Of a stretch of 64,000 nt of DNA, positions 21,201 to 32,092 are shown piece by piece (the first letter of the stretch is position 1; each line of letters begins with the position of its first letter). The translations under genes were made by a program, and so were the position numbers. The DNA comes from Platanthera guangdongensis (Eukaryota; Streptophyta; Magnoliopsida; Asparagales; Orchidaceae). Below the pieces are notes generated by a model, which did no database searches, had not been told where the DNA came from, and saw only the letters and a list, made by a program, of their open reading frames with translations. Where the stretch lies: assembly GCA_039583875.1 (NCBI GenBank), contig CM077165.1, positions 71,908,757 to 71,972,756 of the forward strand, given 5' to 3'.

Positions 21201-23306
21201 GTTTTAACTGACCTTGAGGCTCTGGCCAAAGTCTCATCCCCTTTGGGTGAGAATTGGCCCCTCCATGCCCCAAGCACCCTTTTGTCCTAATTTACCCTTA
21301 AGGGACCAAACTTTGGTCACGCCAATACCCATTCAAATCAACCGAAAATGGGCTAAAATTTTTACCAGGGTCATATCATGATTCCATTGGACAACCACCA
21401 AAATTCATACCTATTTTATTAAATTCATACCCTTAATTAATTCATACCTATTTTATTAAATTTTTACAAAAACTTTAGAAAATTATTTTTCAAAAATTCC
21501 CATTTTTTGATATGATGAGTGTGACTTTATAACTAGCATATGGTCCAATGTTCAGGGCATTTGCCTAGCTAGTTTAGTGGGGGCGCTCAGATTAGTCTCT
21601 GTTCAAGCCTTTGTATAGGCTGCACCATATTGAGTGTTGTGGTGAGACCATTCACCCAAATTTGTTGAAACCAATTTTAAAATAAACTAGAATTCAAGGG
21701 CTACAACTTTCATATAGAACATATCCTCTGGAGTTATATCGAAGTATTTTTAATATTTAATTCAAAACACTGCAATTTATATAATAGAAATGAACTTAAA
21801 TGAATTAATATTAATTCGGCTAGCATGAATATTAAAGCAAGTTCGACAGAATTGGCTCATCTTATACCTTGAGCCAACGGCTAGGATTGGCCCATCCTGG
21901 GAGAGGTTTGCCCGTGATTTCCCAGCAACTCGCGCCTCTTCTCGGCCGGCCACCACCACCACCTTCGTTGATGTGGTGGCTGGCGATTCACGGTGGTTGG
22001 CCGGCCGGAGGTGGCCGGAACAGTGGATGGTGATTGGAATTAACACTTGAAAAAAATCAAGCTTTCAGCTTAGCCGATTTGTGGTCAATTGATCCCAAAT
22101 CGTGCGGCCAATGGATAGAGATCTATCCACTGAGGAAGAGGAGAGAGATAGGACCTTTTGGGAGTGTTGGAGTCGGGTTGACCGCCATGTCTCCATTGTC
22201 GGATTTTGATCTTTCGGGTGCTATGCAACAGTACAATAGAAGAGCTCTAATTCTTCAGGGAAAGCGTGGAAATGGCTGATGGGGGTCTAGGGAAGCTTTT
22301 AAAATAGCCAAATGGGTGAGAGGGAAGGTCATGGCTTTAATGTCATTAATGGCCATGAATAGTGATTTTCGGCCAAGAGTTGTTCATTGCACCCAGCCAC
22401 GGAAAGGGCCTGGAAAGCCTCTTGATCTTCTCAGCACTGATGGGGGAGATGAATCAAGCCTTAGGGATGAACAAAGAAGGCCCTTGTCCATCCAAGACAT
22501 GAATGGCCTCTCTCCCTCTCTTTCTCTCTCCTCCATTAAAGGTAAAATGGAGCTTTCTCTCTTGTAGTCATCACTTCCAGAAAATGAGTCACATTTTGGA
22601 TAATACTAAACTTCATGAGGCTAGTGGACCACCTCAATTGGGCTTAGCCCAAATGTATTGGGCTAGGTTAGGCCAACTTGAGCTAGTTTGACCTAAGCCA
22701 AGATTGAATTGAATTTCATCAAATTGGCCATTTGGGTTGACCCCTTTAGGTCCTTTGTGACTCATTAGCCTCCCCTAAGGTCTAGGAAGGGTTGGGTAGG
22801 GTTGGTTGGGCACCTTGGAGACCACTTAACCCTTAGTGGGGCACTTTGTCCATTTTGGGGCTAGAGTTGACTTTGGTTAACTTGGCCTCTTTAGTTGACC
22901 CAAATGGGTACTTGGTGACCCATTGCCATCCTTTAAGGGTCTGGAGGGTGTACGTGTGGTCAATCTGGCTAAGGGAAGGTTAACTGACCCTATATATGTT
23001 AGTTTGACCCATTTAAGGTTAGGGTTGACTTTGGTCAACTTGACCACTTGGGTTGACCCCAATGGGTCCTTAGTGACCATATGGACCTCTTAAAGGGTTA
23101 GGAGTGTTGTGGTGGGGTCCTGGAGTCAAGTTGAAGCCCTAAGTTCAAACCCTTTAGGTAGTTAACAGAATGAGCTAATTTTCAAACAAAGGTGATCTCA
23201 CCTTCATTCCAAGGTTTAATTAGTCTTTTTTGCTTCCTAGGATTTTATCAAGACCTAGTCATAATAAAACCATTCTCAGGGGTCTAGTAGTTTGAGGGAT
23301 GTTACA
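18257..23306 (-). repeat. G 3' LTR (long, about 5 kb)
   Basis: On the plus strand it starts TGTAAGACCCC, interrupting F's gag, and ends GGGATGTTACA. To its right lies a minus-strand integrase, so this would be the 3' LTR of a minus-strand element. The length is unusual, so it could hide a further insertion or be two joined units. The interior is AT-rich at 20140-20900 and has no gene I can support. A three-fold degenerate tandem array lies near the U3 end (22725-23105). Confidence 0.55.
22725..23105 (-). repeat. Degenerate 157-bp tandem repeat with GTTGAC..GTCAAC inverted words
   Basis: Units begin near 22731, 22890 and 23046 with TTGGGTTGACCC-like text and TGGTGACCCATT-like text. Within the units GTTGACTTTGGTCAAC (23025) and GTTGACTTTGGTTAAC (22866) are inverted repeats. 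The array lies in the part of the LTR nearest its U3 end. Confidence 0.75.
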
Positions 23307-24971
23307 AATCCCAATACACAAAATTAAAAATTTCATCCCCGAAATTACGGTCAGACCTACGGGGTTTCAATTAAAATAAAAGTATGTAACATCCCTAGGA
23401 ATTTGAAGGTATACCTGACTCGGAGAGATCTACGTACCTCTGCTGCATCTGGTCCCGTGGCTCACAGGTGTGCTCATCCTTCCCATGATTCCTCCATAAT
23501 ACCTTAACTAGCAGAACCTTCTTACGCCGCAAGACACACACAATTGTATCATCGATTTTGACATACTCCATGCTGACTAGTCGATCTGAAGCCACCGCGC
23601 CATCTATTGCAGAGATCAGCTTCTCAGGTCGTAGTAGAGCCCTCCGAAGTGAAGAGACGTGGAAGATGTCGTGCAATCCCGGTAACTTCGGTGGCAGCTC
23701 CAGTATGTAAGACAAGGGGATGATCTGCTTCAGGATCCTGTAAGGACCAATATATCTCGAACTGAGGTTCTTCTACCTGCGAACCCTCGAGACTCTATGC
23801 CTCAATCGTATCTTCAAGAAAACCTGATCTCCCACCTGGAACCCCACCTGACGATGTTGCGCATCGTAGTATTTGGCCTTTCTACTCTGGGCCTCTAACA
23901 TCCTATCCTGGATCAATCTCACCTGAGCATCTTTGTCCTCCACTAACTCCGAGCCGAGTGCCTTTGGATCCTCATCCTAGATCCAAGATAGTGGGGCCCT
24001 GCATATCCGTCGGTACAATTCCTCGTAAGGGGCCATTCCTATGCTGGACTGATGACTGTTGTTGTAGGAGAACTCGATTAACAACTACAGTCACTCCCAG
24101 GGCTCTCCGTTGTCCAAAATGCATAGGCGCAGAAGATCCTCCAGATTCTAGTTGGTGCGCTCTGTCTGTCTGTCTGTCTGAGGGTGGAAAGTAAGTCAAA
24201 TGAGATCTAAGGTAGGCTTGAACTGACCTCCACTCCTTGGACATAAACCATCCATCCTGATCTAACACAATCATCCTGGGCACTCCATGGTAGCGGACAA
24301 AATGCTGCACAAATCTTCGCACAAGATCACCGACCGGAGCATCCTTCCTAACTGGAATAAACCTGGCCACCTTCATCAACCTGTCGAGGATGACCAAAAT
24401 TGAGTCATACCCCGCATGAGATCGAGGCAGCACATGTATGAAATCCATGGCTATGTCCTCATACTTCAACTTCGGCACGGGAAATGGTTGCAATAATTCG
24501 GTCGGACTCTTGCACTCCACCTTTACTAGTTAGCAAGACTCGCAATGCATCACGATGTATGTAATATCATTCTTCATGCCCGACCAATACATCATCCCCT
24601 TTAGATCTGCTTCCATCTTCGTGATCCCCGGGTGCACTGAATATCTGCGACAGTATGCCTCTGTCATGATATCTTCCCAAATTTGGCCTCCTGTCGGTAT
24701 ATAGACTCAGCCTCTAAATAATAGTAGCCTATCTCTCAGAGAGTAATCCCCTTCCGTGTCTTCCTCCAATGCCTTGAAAATCAGCTCCATCCTCGCATCC
24801 AGCATCTACCCGTCCCTGATGCGATCTCGGATGTCGTCAGTGGTACTCATCGATGCCAGGCACTCCTCGTAAAGTTCTGGATCACCCTTAGATATCAGAG
24901 ATATTTGCATCTCCTCTAACATCTGCACCCACTCCATAGCCATCAACTGAGGCCTTGCTCATGGTGCAGTG
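23307..24971 (-). pseudogene. G integrase region, decayed
   Basis: Minus-strand pieces in order from the right: a zinc-binding remnant (YSVHPGITKMEADL, CESC, with the first His changed to Tyr), integrase core (MDFIHVLPRSHAGYDSILVILDRL without a break, then VPRMIVLDQDGWF), then KIRLRHRVSRVRR, a stop, IGPYRILKQI, LPGLHDIFHVSSLRR and a chromodomain-like tail VKVLWRNHGKDE. Frames change at about 23720 and 23970, and stops occur near 24530 and 24720. The motif with the catalytic Glu is replaced by QTDRAHQ beside a GTCT microsatellite. At 24971 it ends at a B-type LTR end. This is a dead copy. Confidence 0.82.
24161..24183. repeat. (CTGT)n microsatellite inside G integrase
   Basis: About five CTGT units fall exactly in the codons of the catalytic-Glu motif (normally DGQTERTN-like, here DRQTDRAH). 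Confidence 0.85.
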
Positions 24972-25590
24972 TGTAACATCTCCGTCCATCACATGAAATA
25001 AAACAGAAGGTCCGGCCGGGCCCCACACCATATTCCATAGACAGTTGGGGACATTACTTAGGAATATCAAAACCAGTATATGTGTCCTAACTCAGAGCAT
25101 TCTAGCGGAAGCATTAAGGGTTAAGATAGAACGCAGCTATCATGAACGTCCACTATATATAAATAACCATATCTATATATCTCCAAGGAATGTTTACAAA
25201 ATACACAAAATGTTTGGTCTTAAGGCCTTATAGTTAATCTTCACCAGTGTGGATTACATACATCGGCGCGCAGGTTGGCCACAAATGAAAACAGTAAAGT
25301 TTCACCACTCGGCATTCAAGGGCCAGCATAGCAGCAAGGCTTCAGCCCGCTATCTCCTGCTCGGCTCTCCAGCACCTACACAGAGACCATCCACCTCGAT
25401 GGTGGCAAACAAAGCAACGGTCAGCATTCAGCTGACCAATTCTTAACGACCCTACCCCTTACCCGGAGCAGTGGTATTCCTTCCCTGCAAGCATAGCATT
25501 TCACAAATAGATATATCATAAGATGTGCACTTACGTATCATCAATATATCACAAATGTCGACCATACGGCCCGACGCTCAGTGCACTCAG
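24972..25590 (-). repeat. B-type LTR fragment (R/U5 part), inverted to B3
   Basis: It starts TGTAACATCTCC and follows the plus-strand text of the B1 and B4 LTRs by eye: GGTCCGGCCGGGCCCC, CAGAGCATTCTAGCGGAAGC, CGCGCAGGTTGGCC, then GTGCACTCAG. There the B LTRs would continue for more than 1.5 kb. Instead a plus-strand gag reading begins at once. It has no primer site at its left, so it is an outer LTR end with its U3 half lost. Confidence 0.8.
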
Positions 25591-26298
25591 GAAACGGAAG
25601 AGTGGCAAAACGTCACTGTGACTACCTTCTTGTTGGATGGTGAGGCAAGACTTTGGTCGGATGAGCTGGAGCTGCACCAGTTTGTTGGTCGTCCGTTGAT
25701 TGAGATCTCAATGGAGGAGTTCTCAAGGTGTTTTTGGGAGAAATATATTCCATCGGCACAACGGATTGCGATGGAGAACCAATTTCAAAGATTAACTCAA
25801 GGTGAGAGGTCGGTGGATGACTACTTGCACAAGTTTACATGATTAGGAAGATATGCAGGCTTTACGTTTGCAGATGAGGAATGGAAAAGAAATCAGTTCT
25901 ATGAAGGGCTGAGAGATGACCTGCGGTTGCTTCTCTCAGCACCGATGACGCAGGGTTTTCTTACCTTGGTCAATACGCCCGTTCCCTTGAGCTGGACATG
26001 AAGCGTGTGCAGCATAAGAATGATTTGGCATGGAAGAAGACAGATTTCAAGATACCTAGCTCGTCAAATTCTGGGTCTCGATGGTGGAAAAAAGCCTAAA
26101 ACTTCTGCACCGGCTCCTTCTTCTCCTCCATCTGGAGCAACCTCTCGGAGAGGTCCACTCACATGTTATATATGTGGCAAGGTGGGTCATATAGCTCGAG
26201 ATTATTGGATTGGTCTTCCAAAAGGGAAGAAAAAGACGGGTGTGCCTTATGCTGAAAAGGGAAAGGCAGTGGTGGATTCGACTGCATCCCAAACATAA
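25591..26298 (+). pseudogene. B3 gag remnant with zinc knuckle
   Basis: The gag reading starts mid-domain at ETEEW (B4 has EMEEW in the same place) and continues with TTFLLDGEARLW and the YLHKFT segment. A TGA at about 25841 is followed by homologous text (LGRYAGF, NQFYEGLRDDLRLLLSAPM) in the same frame. A frame change near 25975 comes before the zinc knuckle CYICGKVGHIARDYW, whose last Cys has become Tyr. The first half of gag is absent. Function is lost. Confidence 0.8.
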
Positions 26299-26408
26299 CC
26301 CCGATTCTATAATCTTGGCCAACAGGAGACCATAAAACAAAGTGACGTCGTAATAGGTATGAGTTAAGATAAAGTTTTTACTACTTTCCGTACTTAGTAC
26401 CTTATGCA

Positions 26409-26900
26409 TTGCTTGTGCATGATTGGTTTGAATTAGGCTTTGTCCTGAATTCAGAGTGTCTGGCGAGAGCACTGTTTGATACAGGAGCTACTCATTCATT
26501 TTTGCCGCAAGACTTCGTGGGGTGTATTGGAGTGCCTTCGTTTATGCCGACAGATCGAGTGAATATACTGCTACCTATCGGGTGCTTGATGTGCGGGGAT
26601 CAAGCCTTTAGTGTTGAGGTGCGGATAGGAAGTCGAGACTTTGGATTGGAAGCATCAATGCTACCGATATCGTAGTTTGATGTAATCCTTTGTATGGACT
26701 GGCTCTCGGAGCAGCGTGCCTATATAGATTGCAACTCTTAAGGAAGTCACACTTTGACAAAACACTGAACGAGAGACTAAATTCGTTGGTATGCGAGGAT
26801 CGAGAATTATATTGGTGTCTGCTATCCAAGTAGTCAAGGCAGTTCAGAAGGGCGCGAAGTTGTTCTTCACGCTGTTGTAGGTTGTTGAGCCGAGGTCCAG
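26409..26900 (+). pseudogene. B3 aspartic protease remnant
   Basis: LARALFDTGATHSFLPQDF keeps the retropepsin-type active site, and LEASMLPIS follows. A TAG after PIS (about 26673) breaks the frame. The downstream text is homologous to B4 (VILCMDWLSEQRAYIDCNS) but disrupted, and it then runs into the acidic linker before reverse transcriptase. Confidence 0.78.
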
Positions 26901-27802
26901 TGTGAGTGATGTTCCAATTGTATCAGAGTATGCTGATGTGTTTGCTAAAGATCTTCCAGGGTTACCGCCCCAACGAGATTGACTTCGCTATTGAGTTACT
27001 GCCAGGTGCGAAACTCGTGGCTCGCTCGACATATTATGTTGCGCCAAAGGAGATGGCGGAACTAAAGATTCAATTGTAAGAGTTGCTGGAGCAAGGCTTT
27101 ATACGCCCAAGTATGTCACCTTGGAGCACTCTGATCCTATTTGTGAAAAAGAAAGATGGAAGCTTGCAGCTATGCATTGACTATCGAGAGCTAAACAAGC
27201 TGACGGAAAAGAACAAGTACCTGATCCCATCGATTGATGACTTGTTCGATCAGCTAGTAGGATCAATTGTCTACTCAAAGCTAGATTTAAAGTCTGGCTA
27301 TTATCAGTTGAGGATTCAGGAATGTGATATTCTCAAGACAACGTGTGGTACACGCTATGGTCATTATGAGTTCATTGTAATGTCGTTTGGACTAACAAAT
27401 GTGCAATCGGTGTTCATGGACCTAATGCACCGAACGTTCCGAGAGTACTTGGACTTGTTTGTCATCGTCTTTATTGATGACATTTTGGCGTACTCTCAGT
27501 CTGAAGAAGATCATGCGAATCAATTGGGGATGGTGTTGCACACCCTGAGAAGGAACAAACTCTATGCCAAATTCTCAAAGTGTGAGTTCTGGCTGACGTC
27601 ATTGGCCTTTCTTTGTCACGTGATAAGTGGAGATCGCATTGCGGTAGATCCAGCAAAGATCGTTGCAATACGGGTGTGGTCGGTTTTGTCTTCGGTTGCT
27701 GAAGTCTGGATTTTTCTTGGACTTGCGGGCTACTATAGGCACTTCATAGAGAACTTCTCGTGGATAGCCTTGCCTCTCACCACACTAACGAGAAAAGATT
27801 AG
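26901..27802 (+). pseudogene. B3 reverse transcriptase remnant
   Basis: Text before 27083 still resembles the B-type linker (LPGLPPQRD, LPGAKLVARS) with a frame change and a TAA near 27078. The main 239-residue frame has [46 protein letters not shown] and catalytic FIDDILAYS. It ends in the thumb and the start of the connection ([11 protein letters not shown]), then TAG at about 27800. The catalytic Asp pair is intact, but frame breaks on both sides make it a pseudogene. Confidence 0.85.
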
Positions 27803-28378
27803 AAGTTCATTTGCACGTCGGAGTGCGCGCGAGATTTTGAGGAGCTGAAAGGTCGTCTGACTACGGCGTCAATCCTGACGACGCCTTGTAGTTCAGACGA
27901 CTATGAAATTTATAGTGATGCATCAAGGAGCAACTTAGGCTGCATTCATCATTAGTTTGGTAAAGTGATAGCTTATGGCTCACATCAGTTGAAAGTGCAT
28001 GAGTGGAACTATCTCGTCCATGACTTGGAGTTGGCAGTGGTGATATTTGCACTCAAACTGTGGCGTCACTACTTATATGGCATGAAAGTTGACATCTTCA
28101 TGGACCATAAGAGCCTTAAGTACCTACTGGATCAAAAGGATCTAAATATGCGACATCGGAGGTGGATGGAGTTTCTCAGGGACTACACCTTCCAGATTCA
28201 TTATACTCCTGGGAATGGAAATTTGGTCGCAGATGCCTTGAGTCGTAGGACTTCAGCAAGGGCAGGTTGGTTGCAGATGCATGATGAGCATCTAATCCCG
28301 GAGTTGGAGGCCTTAAACATCTCTTATCTAGACACGAATGCTAATGTAAGTGCATGCCTGAACTGGATGGAGGTATAA
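27803..28378 (+). pseudogene. B3 RNase H remnant
   Basis: EIYSDASRSNLGCIHH (first catalytic Asp) is followed by a stop. The frame from 27965 then gives [33 protein letters not shown] (with the catalytic Glu), [11 protein letters not shown] and VADALSRR. It closes with TAA at 28376-28378, in a segment where B4 reads NWTEVQYDL. Confidence 0.82.
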
Positions 28379-28805
28379 TATGACCTTGCGGACAGGGTTC
28401 GGCGAGCAATGGAATTTGATGAAAGTCTACAACGCTATGTAGTGGATGGGTCAAATGCCCAATTCTCCTGGGATGATGTCCTTTTGCGGAAAGATGGTTG
28501 TTTGTGCGTCCCGAATGTGGGTAAATTATGTGAAGAATTGTTGTATGAGGCACACTTTACAAAGTATTCCATTCACCCAGGGAGCACAAAAATGTACAAG
28601 GAAATGAAGAAAGTTTTCTGGTGGCCAGGTTTGAAGAAAGATATAGCACATTACGTTGCAACATATCAAACTTGTGCCTTAGTGAAAGCTGAATGCCAAA
28701 AACCTGGCGGTTTCCTGAAGTCGTTACCAATCCCGGGGTAGAAATTCGACGACATTTCTATGGATTTCGTGCATGGACTTCCGTGGTCTCAGAACAGAAA
28801 TAATA
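28379..28805 (+). pseudogene. B3 integrase N-terminal part
   Basis: The zinc-binding domain is recognisable ([28 protein letters not shown]), but the first Cys of the CxxC pair is Tyr (YQTC; B4 has CQTC). A TAG interrupts the SLPIPG*KFDDIS segment at 28739. The core begins with MDFVHGLPWSQNRNN and is cut by A2. Confidence 0.82.
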
Positions 28806-31800
28806 TGTCACAACCCGCAGTTTCACCGCATAAAATAACTTATTAGAGTAAGGGAAAATGCGTGGCATGATGCCACATCAGTAGGGGATAACTACGGACG
28901 CTCAGGCAGACACCTACTAAAACATGAAGAAAGATTCCTTCAGTTATTTTAAGGAAAAATTAGCTAAATGCAAAGGTTAGCCGTATCCCTCGGCTTGGTG
29001 GCTCACTTAGTCCACGAATCAAAATATAGTTATACGCTGTGGAAAAATACTTGTTTAGATTGACTCAAACATCCTACATGAGTATAAACGTCCTCAAAGG
29101 ACAACTCATGGTATGCAAGACTCTAAATTTATAATAGTAGTAAGGATAGCTTTTACGGTCGCCAAATATAACAAGCTAGAGTTTTTAAATTATGCAGTGC
29201 ATGAAGTAGTAGTAATAGATTTTATAGTTGAAAATTCCTAACGTGCATTTCTAGCATAAATCCTCTCAGAGAGCAAGTAGTACACATTCACATATAGAAA
29301 ACTAAGCAGCTAGCAAGTATCTAAAAGTAACAATAATGTGGGCGTCAACAAACTGACACGAGCCCACATACATAAAAGTATGTTTGAACCAGTAACTAAA
29401 TAAACAACAAACTACCTCGTTGAGACGAGGTAACAACCACGGACAACACTGCCGACCAGAAACTCGAAAACTAGCCATGTTATCTGCTACAGCTCTGAAC
29501 CTGTGGCATTCCAAAGACAGAACACCTCAGCAAGAAGGAACAAATTATGGCAGAAATTAATAAGCCCAAATAAAAAAAGGTCAAAGGGGTACCAGCCCAA
29601 GACCAACAGTACTGAAATAAAGTACAAAAGAGGAACAAGTCACCATCATGAAAAAGAACTCTTACGTGATTCGTCACGTACAACAATAGTACACCAGACG
29701 CACGAGGCTATAAGGTGACAACATGAATAATTCGAAAGGAAGAAATACAAATCCTTTATTAGGCACCTGTGGTCGACTTTACCCAAAAATACGGGCGTGG
29801 TGGTCACTCGTGGACACACCACCCAAAAAAACGGGCGAGGTGGTCACTCTTGGATACACCACCCAAAAACACGGATATAAAATCCATCTAACTACGAGGG
29901 AGTCTCATACTCTCCATCATACACCGCAGACATCCAAAAGCCGGGTAGACTTTCACAGGGCACTAATGAAGGAAACAAACACTGCGGAGGTGGAATCGTC
30001 CACTAACTCCCGCAATCAAGAAAACCACTAAGAAAACACCACATATCTCACGATTTGGCTCGTCAGATTCTACTTGACATTACTATATACAAGTCGTGGT
30101 TGATCAACTCTTAGGAACGATTTACAAACCTAATTAAACTCTAATACGTTCAATTACGATAAATAAGGCAACGTTAACAAAACAAAATTTAGAAATTCTC
30201 AAGTGATCGAAAGATTAGACATAGCTATAGTTTGGAAAGAAGATAAAGGAACAAAACTCATTCGTTACCATTAAATCGGACAAGGGGAAATTAGGGGAAA
30301 CCACCAATTGCCTTGGTTTTACCGGAAAAGTCCTCTGAAGCACTCCACGGCGCAGATCGGGGCAAGAGAATGCAGGAGGAGATGAAATCTAGACAAAAAT
30401 GGCCGAAATAGAGATTAGGGCCGAAAAACCCTAACGAGAAATCTCAAGAAACGGGAAAGATATTACCACGATGGCGTAGCTCTCGGCGAGTGCTTTCCGG
30501 ATCTATGCTCGGATGAAGATTTCGAGCACTCGAGCACCGTCGGCGGCCACCGGAAGGTTCACAAAATATTTCTCTCTCACGCTCACGCCGCTCTGGTTCG
30601 GGAAGAAAAAGAATCGGAGAATATGATGAAATTCTCTCTGATATAAATATGTATATATATATATATATACTTATTTATATACATATAAAGATATATAAAT
30701 ATATATGTTTATAAAATGTTCTGTCTAAAAAATGGAATATTTACGCCTGAGTGCACGAAAAATGAAAATAGGGGTCTAGGATGGCTTCAAATCGAAAAGT
30801 GGCCAACATGAAAGTTGTAGATATCGTCGAGACGCACAAATGTCTTGTTAACTATTTTTCCATACGATATCGTTTTAATGCTCAAAAAGGCTCCCGAACG
30901 TAAACTGCAACGGACTTACACGAGAACAAGCCTACGGGTACTCGAGAGGTAAAAAACGGCTACTCGAGTAGTTCAAAATGACTACTCGAGTAGTTCAGAA
31001 AGGCTACTCGAGTAGTTCAAATGACTACTCGAGTAGTTCAAAAGGCTACTCGAGTAGTTCAGAATGACTACTCGAGTATTTCAAAATGACTACTCGAGTA
31101 GTTCAAAACTACTCGAGTAGGACCAGAAACTTCACTCGTGCAGGAAAAATAATGACTCGAGTAGGTAAGTAATCACTCGAGTAAAAAGGAAGGATCACTC
31201 ATGTAGGTTTAAGACGGCACTCGAGTAGGTGAAAAAGGATTACTTGAGTAATTAAAAAAATATCACACGAGTAATAAACAGGCACTCGAGTATACAAGAA
31301 ATCAGAACCCGAGTACACAAAAGACAGTACTCGAGAGAATGGAACAGTACTCGAGTAAAACAACCATGACCACTCGAGTAACTGAAAGGAATCACTCGAG
31401 GATATGTATAAGCACTCGAGAGAAGAATTTAAAATTTGCACACTAGTAAAAATCTTTACAGATATATCCAAAGAAATTAAACTATACGAATGAATAGTGT
31501 TTTTCATTTTTGAATAGTACTTTAATATTAAAATATTCATATATTATATTTTGTATAAGGAAACTATGAGATCAAAACGGAGTCCCGAACGCGCGCCGAA
31601 TCAAACGAAATTTGCACCGTAGGCGAATACTGACGCTATGAACACAACGACGAAGTCAAAACCAAAACCCGACGAGTCATTCCTGAGATATTAACCTTCA
31701 AAGTATACTGCGAACATAAACAATCCAAAACTCCAATCGGGCGTCGAGACTCCAAAAATACTCGGATTGCGACGAAACTTGACGAGCAAGTCCAAAATCA

Positions 31801-31986
31801 CTTAACTTAAATTCCAAGCACAAAAATTTCCGATTACCACAAGAATTCGGCCGACTCGACCGCACAGACGCGAAAATGCCTTAACGGCATTGCGTCGTCA
31901 ACTCGACATTAAAAGTAACGCCACGACATCATAAATCTGACGTCGCCCAGTCAAATAAAATCATCGAAAAAATCGGGGGTGTTACA
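28806..31986 (-). repeat. A2 3' LTR
   Basis: On the plus strand it runs from TGTCACAACCCG to GGGGGTGTTACA, 3181 bp. The U3 end is on the right and borders the polypurine tract. The CTCGAG array is at 30938-31425. A TA-rich stretch (30649-30712) lies just downstream of it in the element's direction. A2's other LTR matches it closely. Confidence 0.92.
30938..31425 (-). repeat. CTACTCGAGTAG palindrome array (A2 3' LTR)
   Basis: The palindrome CTACTCGAGTAG and shorter forms (CACTCGAGTA, TACTCGAG) recur every 15 to 25 bp. The first eight or so form a regular tandem of GGCTACTCGAGTAGTTCA-like units, and the later copies are more scattered. The frame of 113 codons across it is a product of the repeat. 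Confidence 0.93.
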
Positions 31987-31999
31987 GTCACTCCCCCTA
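31987..31999 (-). other. A2 polypurine tract
   Basis: Read on the minus strand, TTAGGGGGAGTGAC stands directly before the LTR start TGTAACACC. It is the same run as in A1. Confidence 0.85.
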
Positions 32000-32092
32000 A
32001 AAAAAGTTTCGTCCCGAAACTTAACACAACTCCTAAAACAAATTGAAACGATAAAATCAAACATAACTGGAAACATAACGACATACCCGAAA

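Larger units (their letters stand above)
25591..28805 (+). mobile_element. B3: decayed Ty3/gypsy element, left part
   Basis: Plus-strand gag, protease, reverse transcriptase, RNase H and integrase N-terminus, in the usual order and with many stops. The gag start and a normal 5' LTR are missing. It stops at 28805 where A2 is inserted, and continues in frame context at 61436. The original TAATG site seems to be duplicated as TAATA (28801-28805) and CAATG (61436-61440), each with one change. Confidence 0.85.

Noticed and set aside
26158..26220. Host CCHC zinc-finger gene
   Set aside because: The knuckle sits in gag order before a retropepsin motif and reverse transcriptase. It belongs to B3.
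31199..31540. 113-codon frame with hydrophobic runs
   Set aside because: It crosses the CTCGAG array and adjacent AT-rich LTR sequence, is repeated in the other A2 LTR, and has no family signature.
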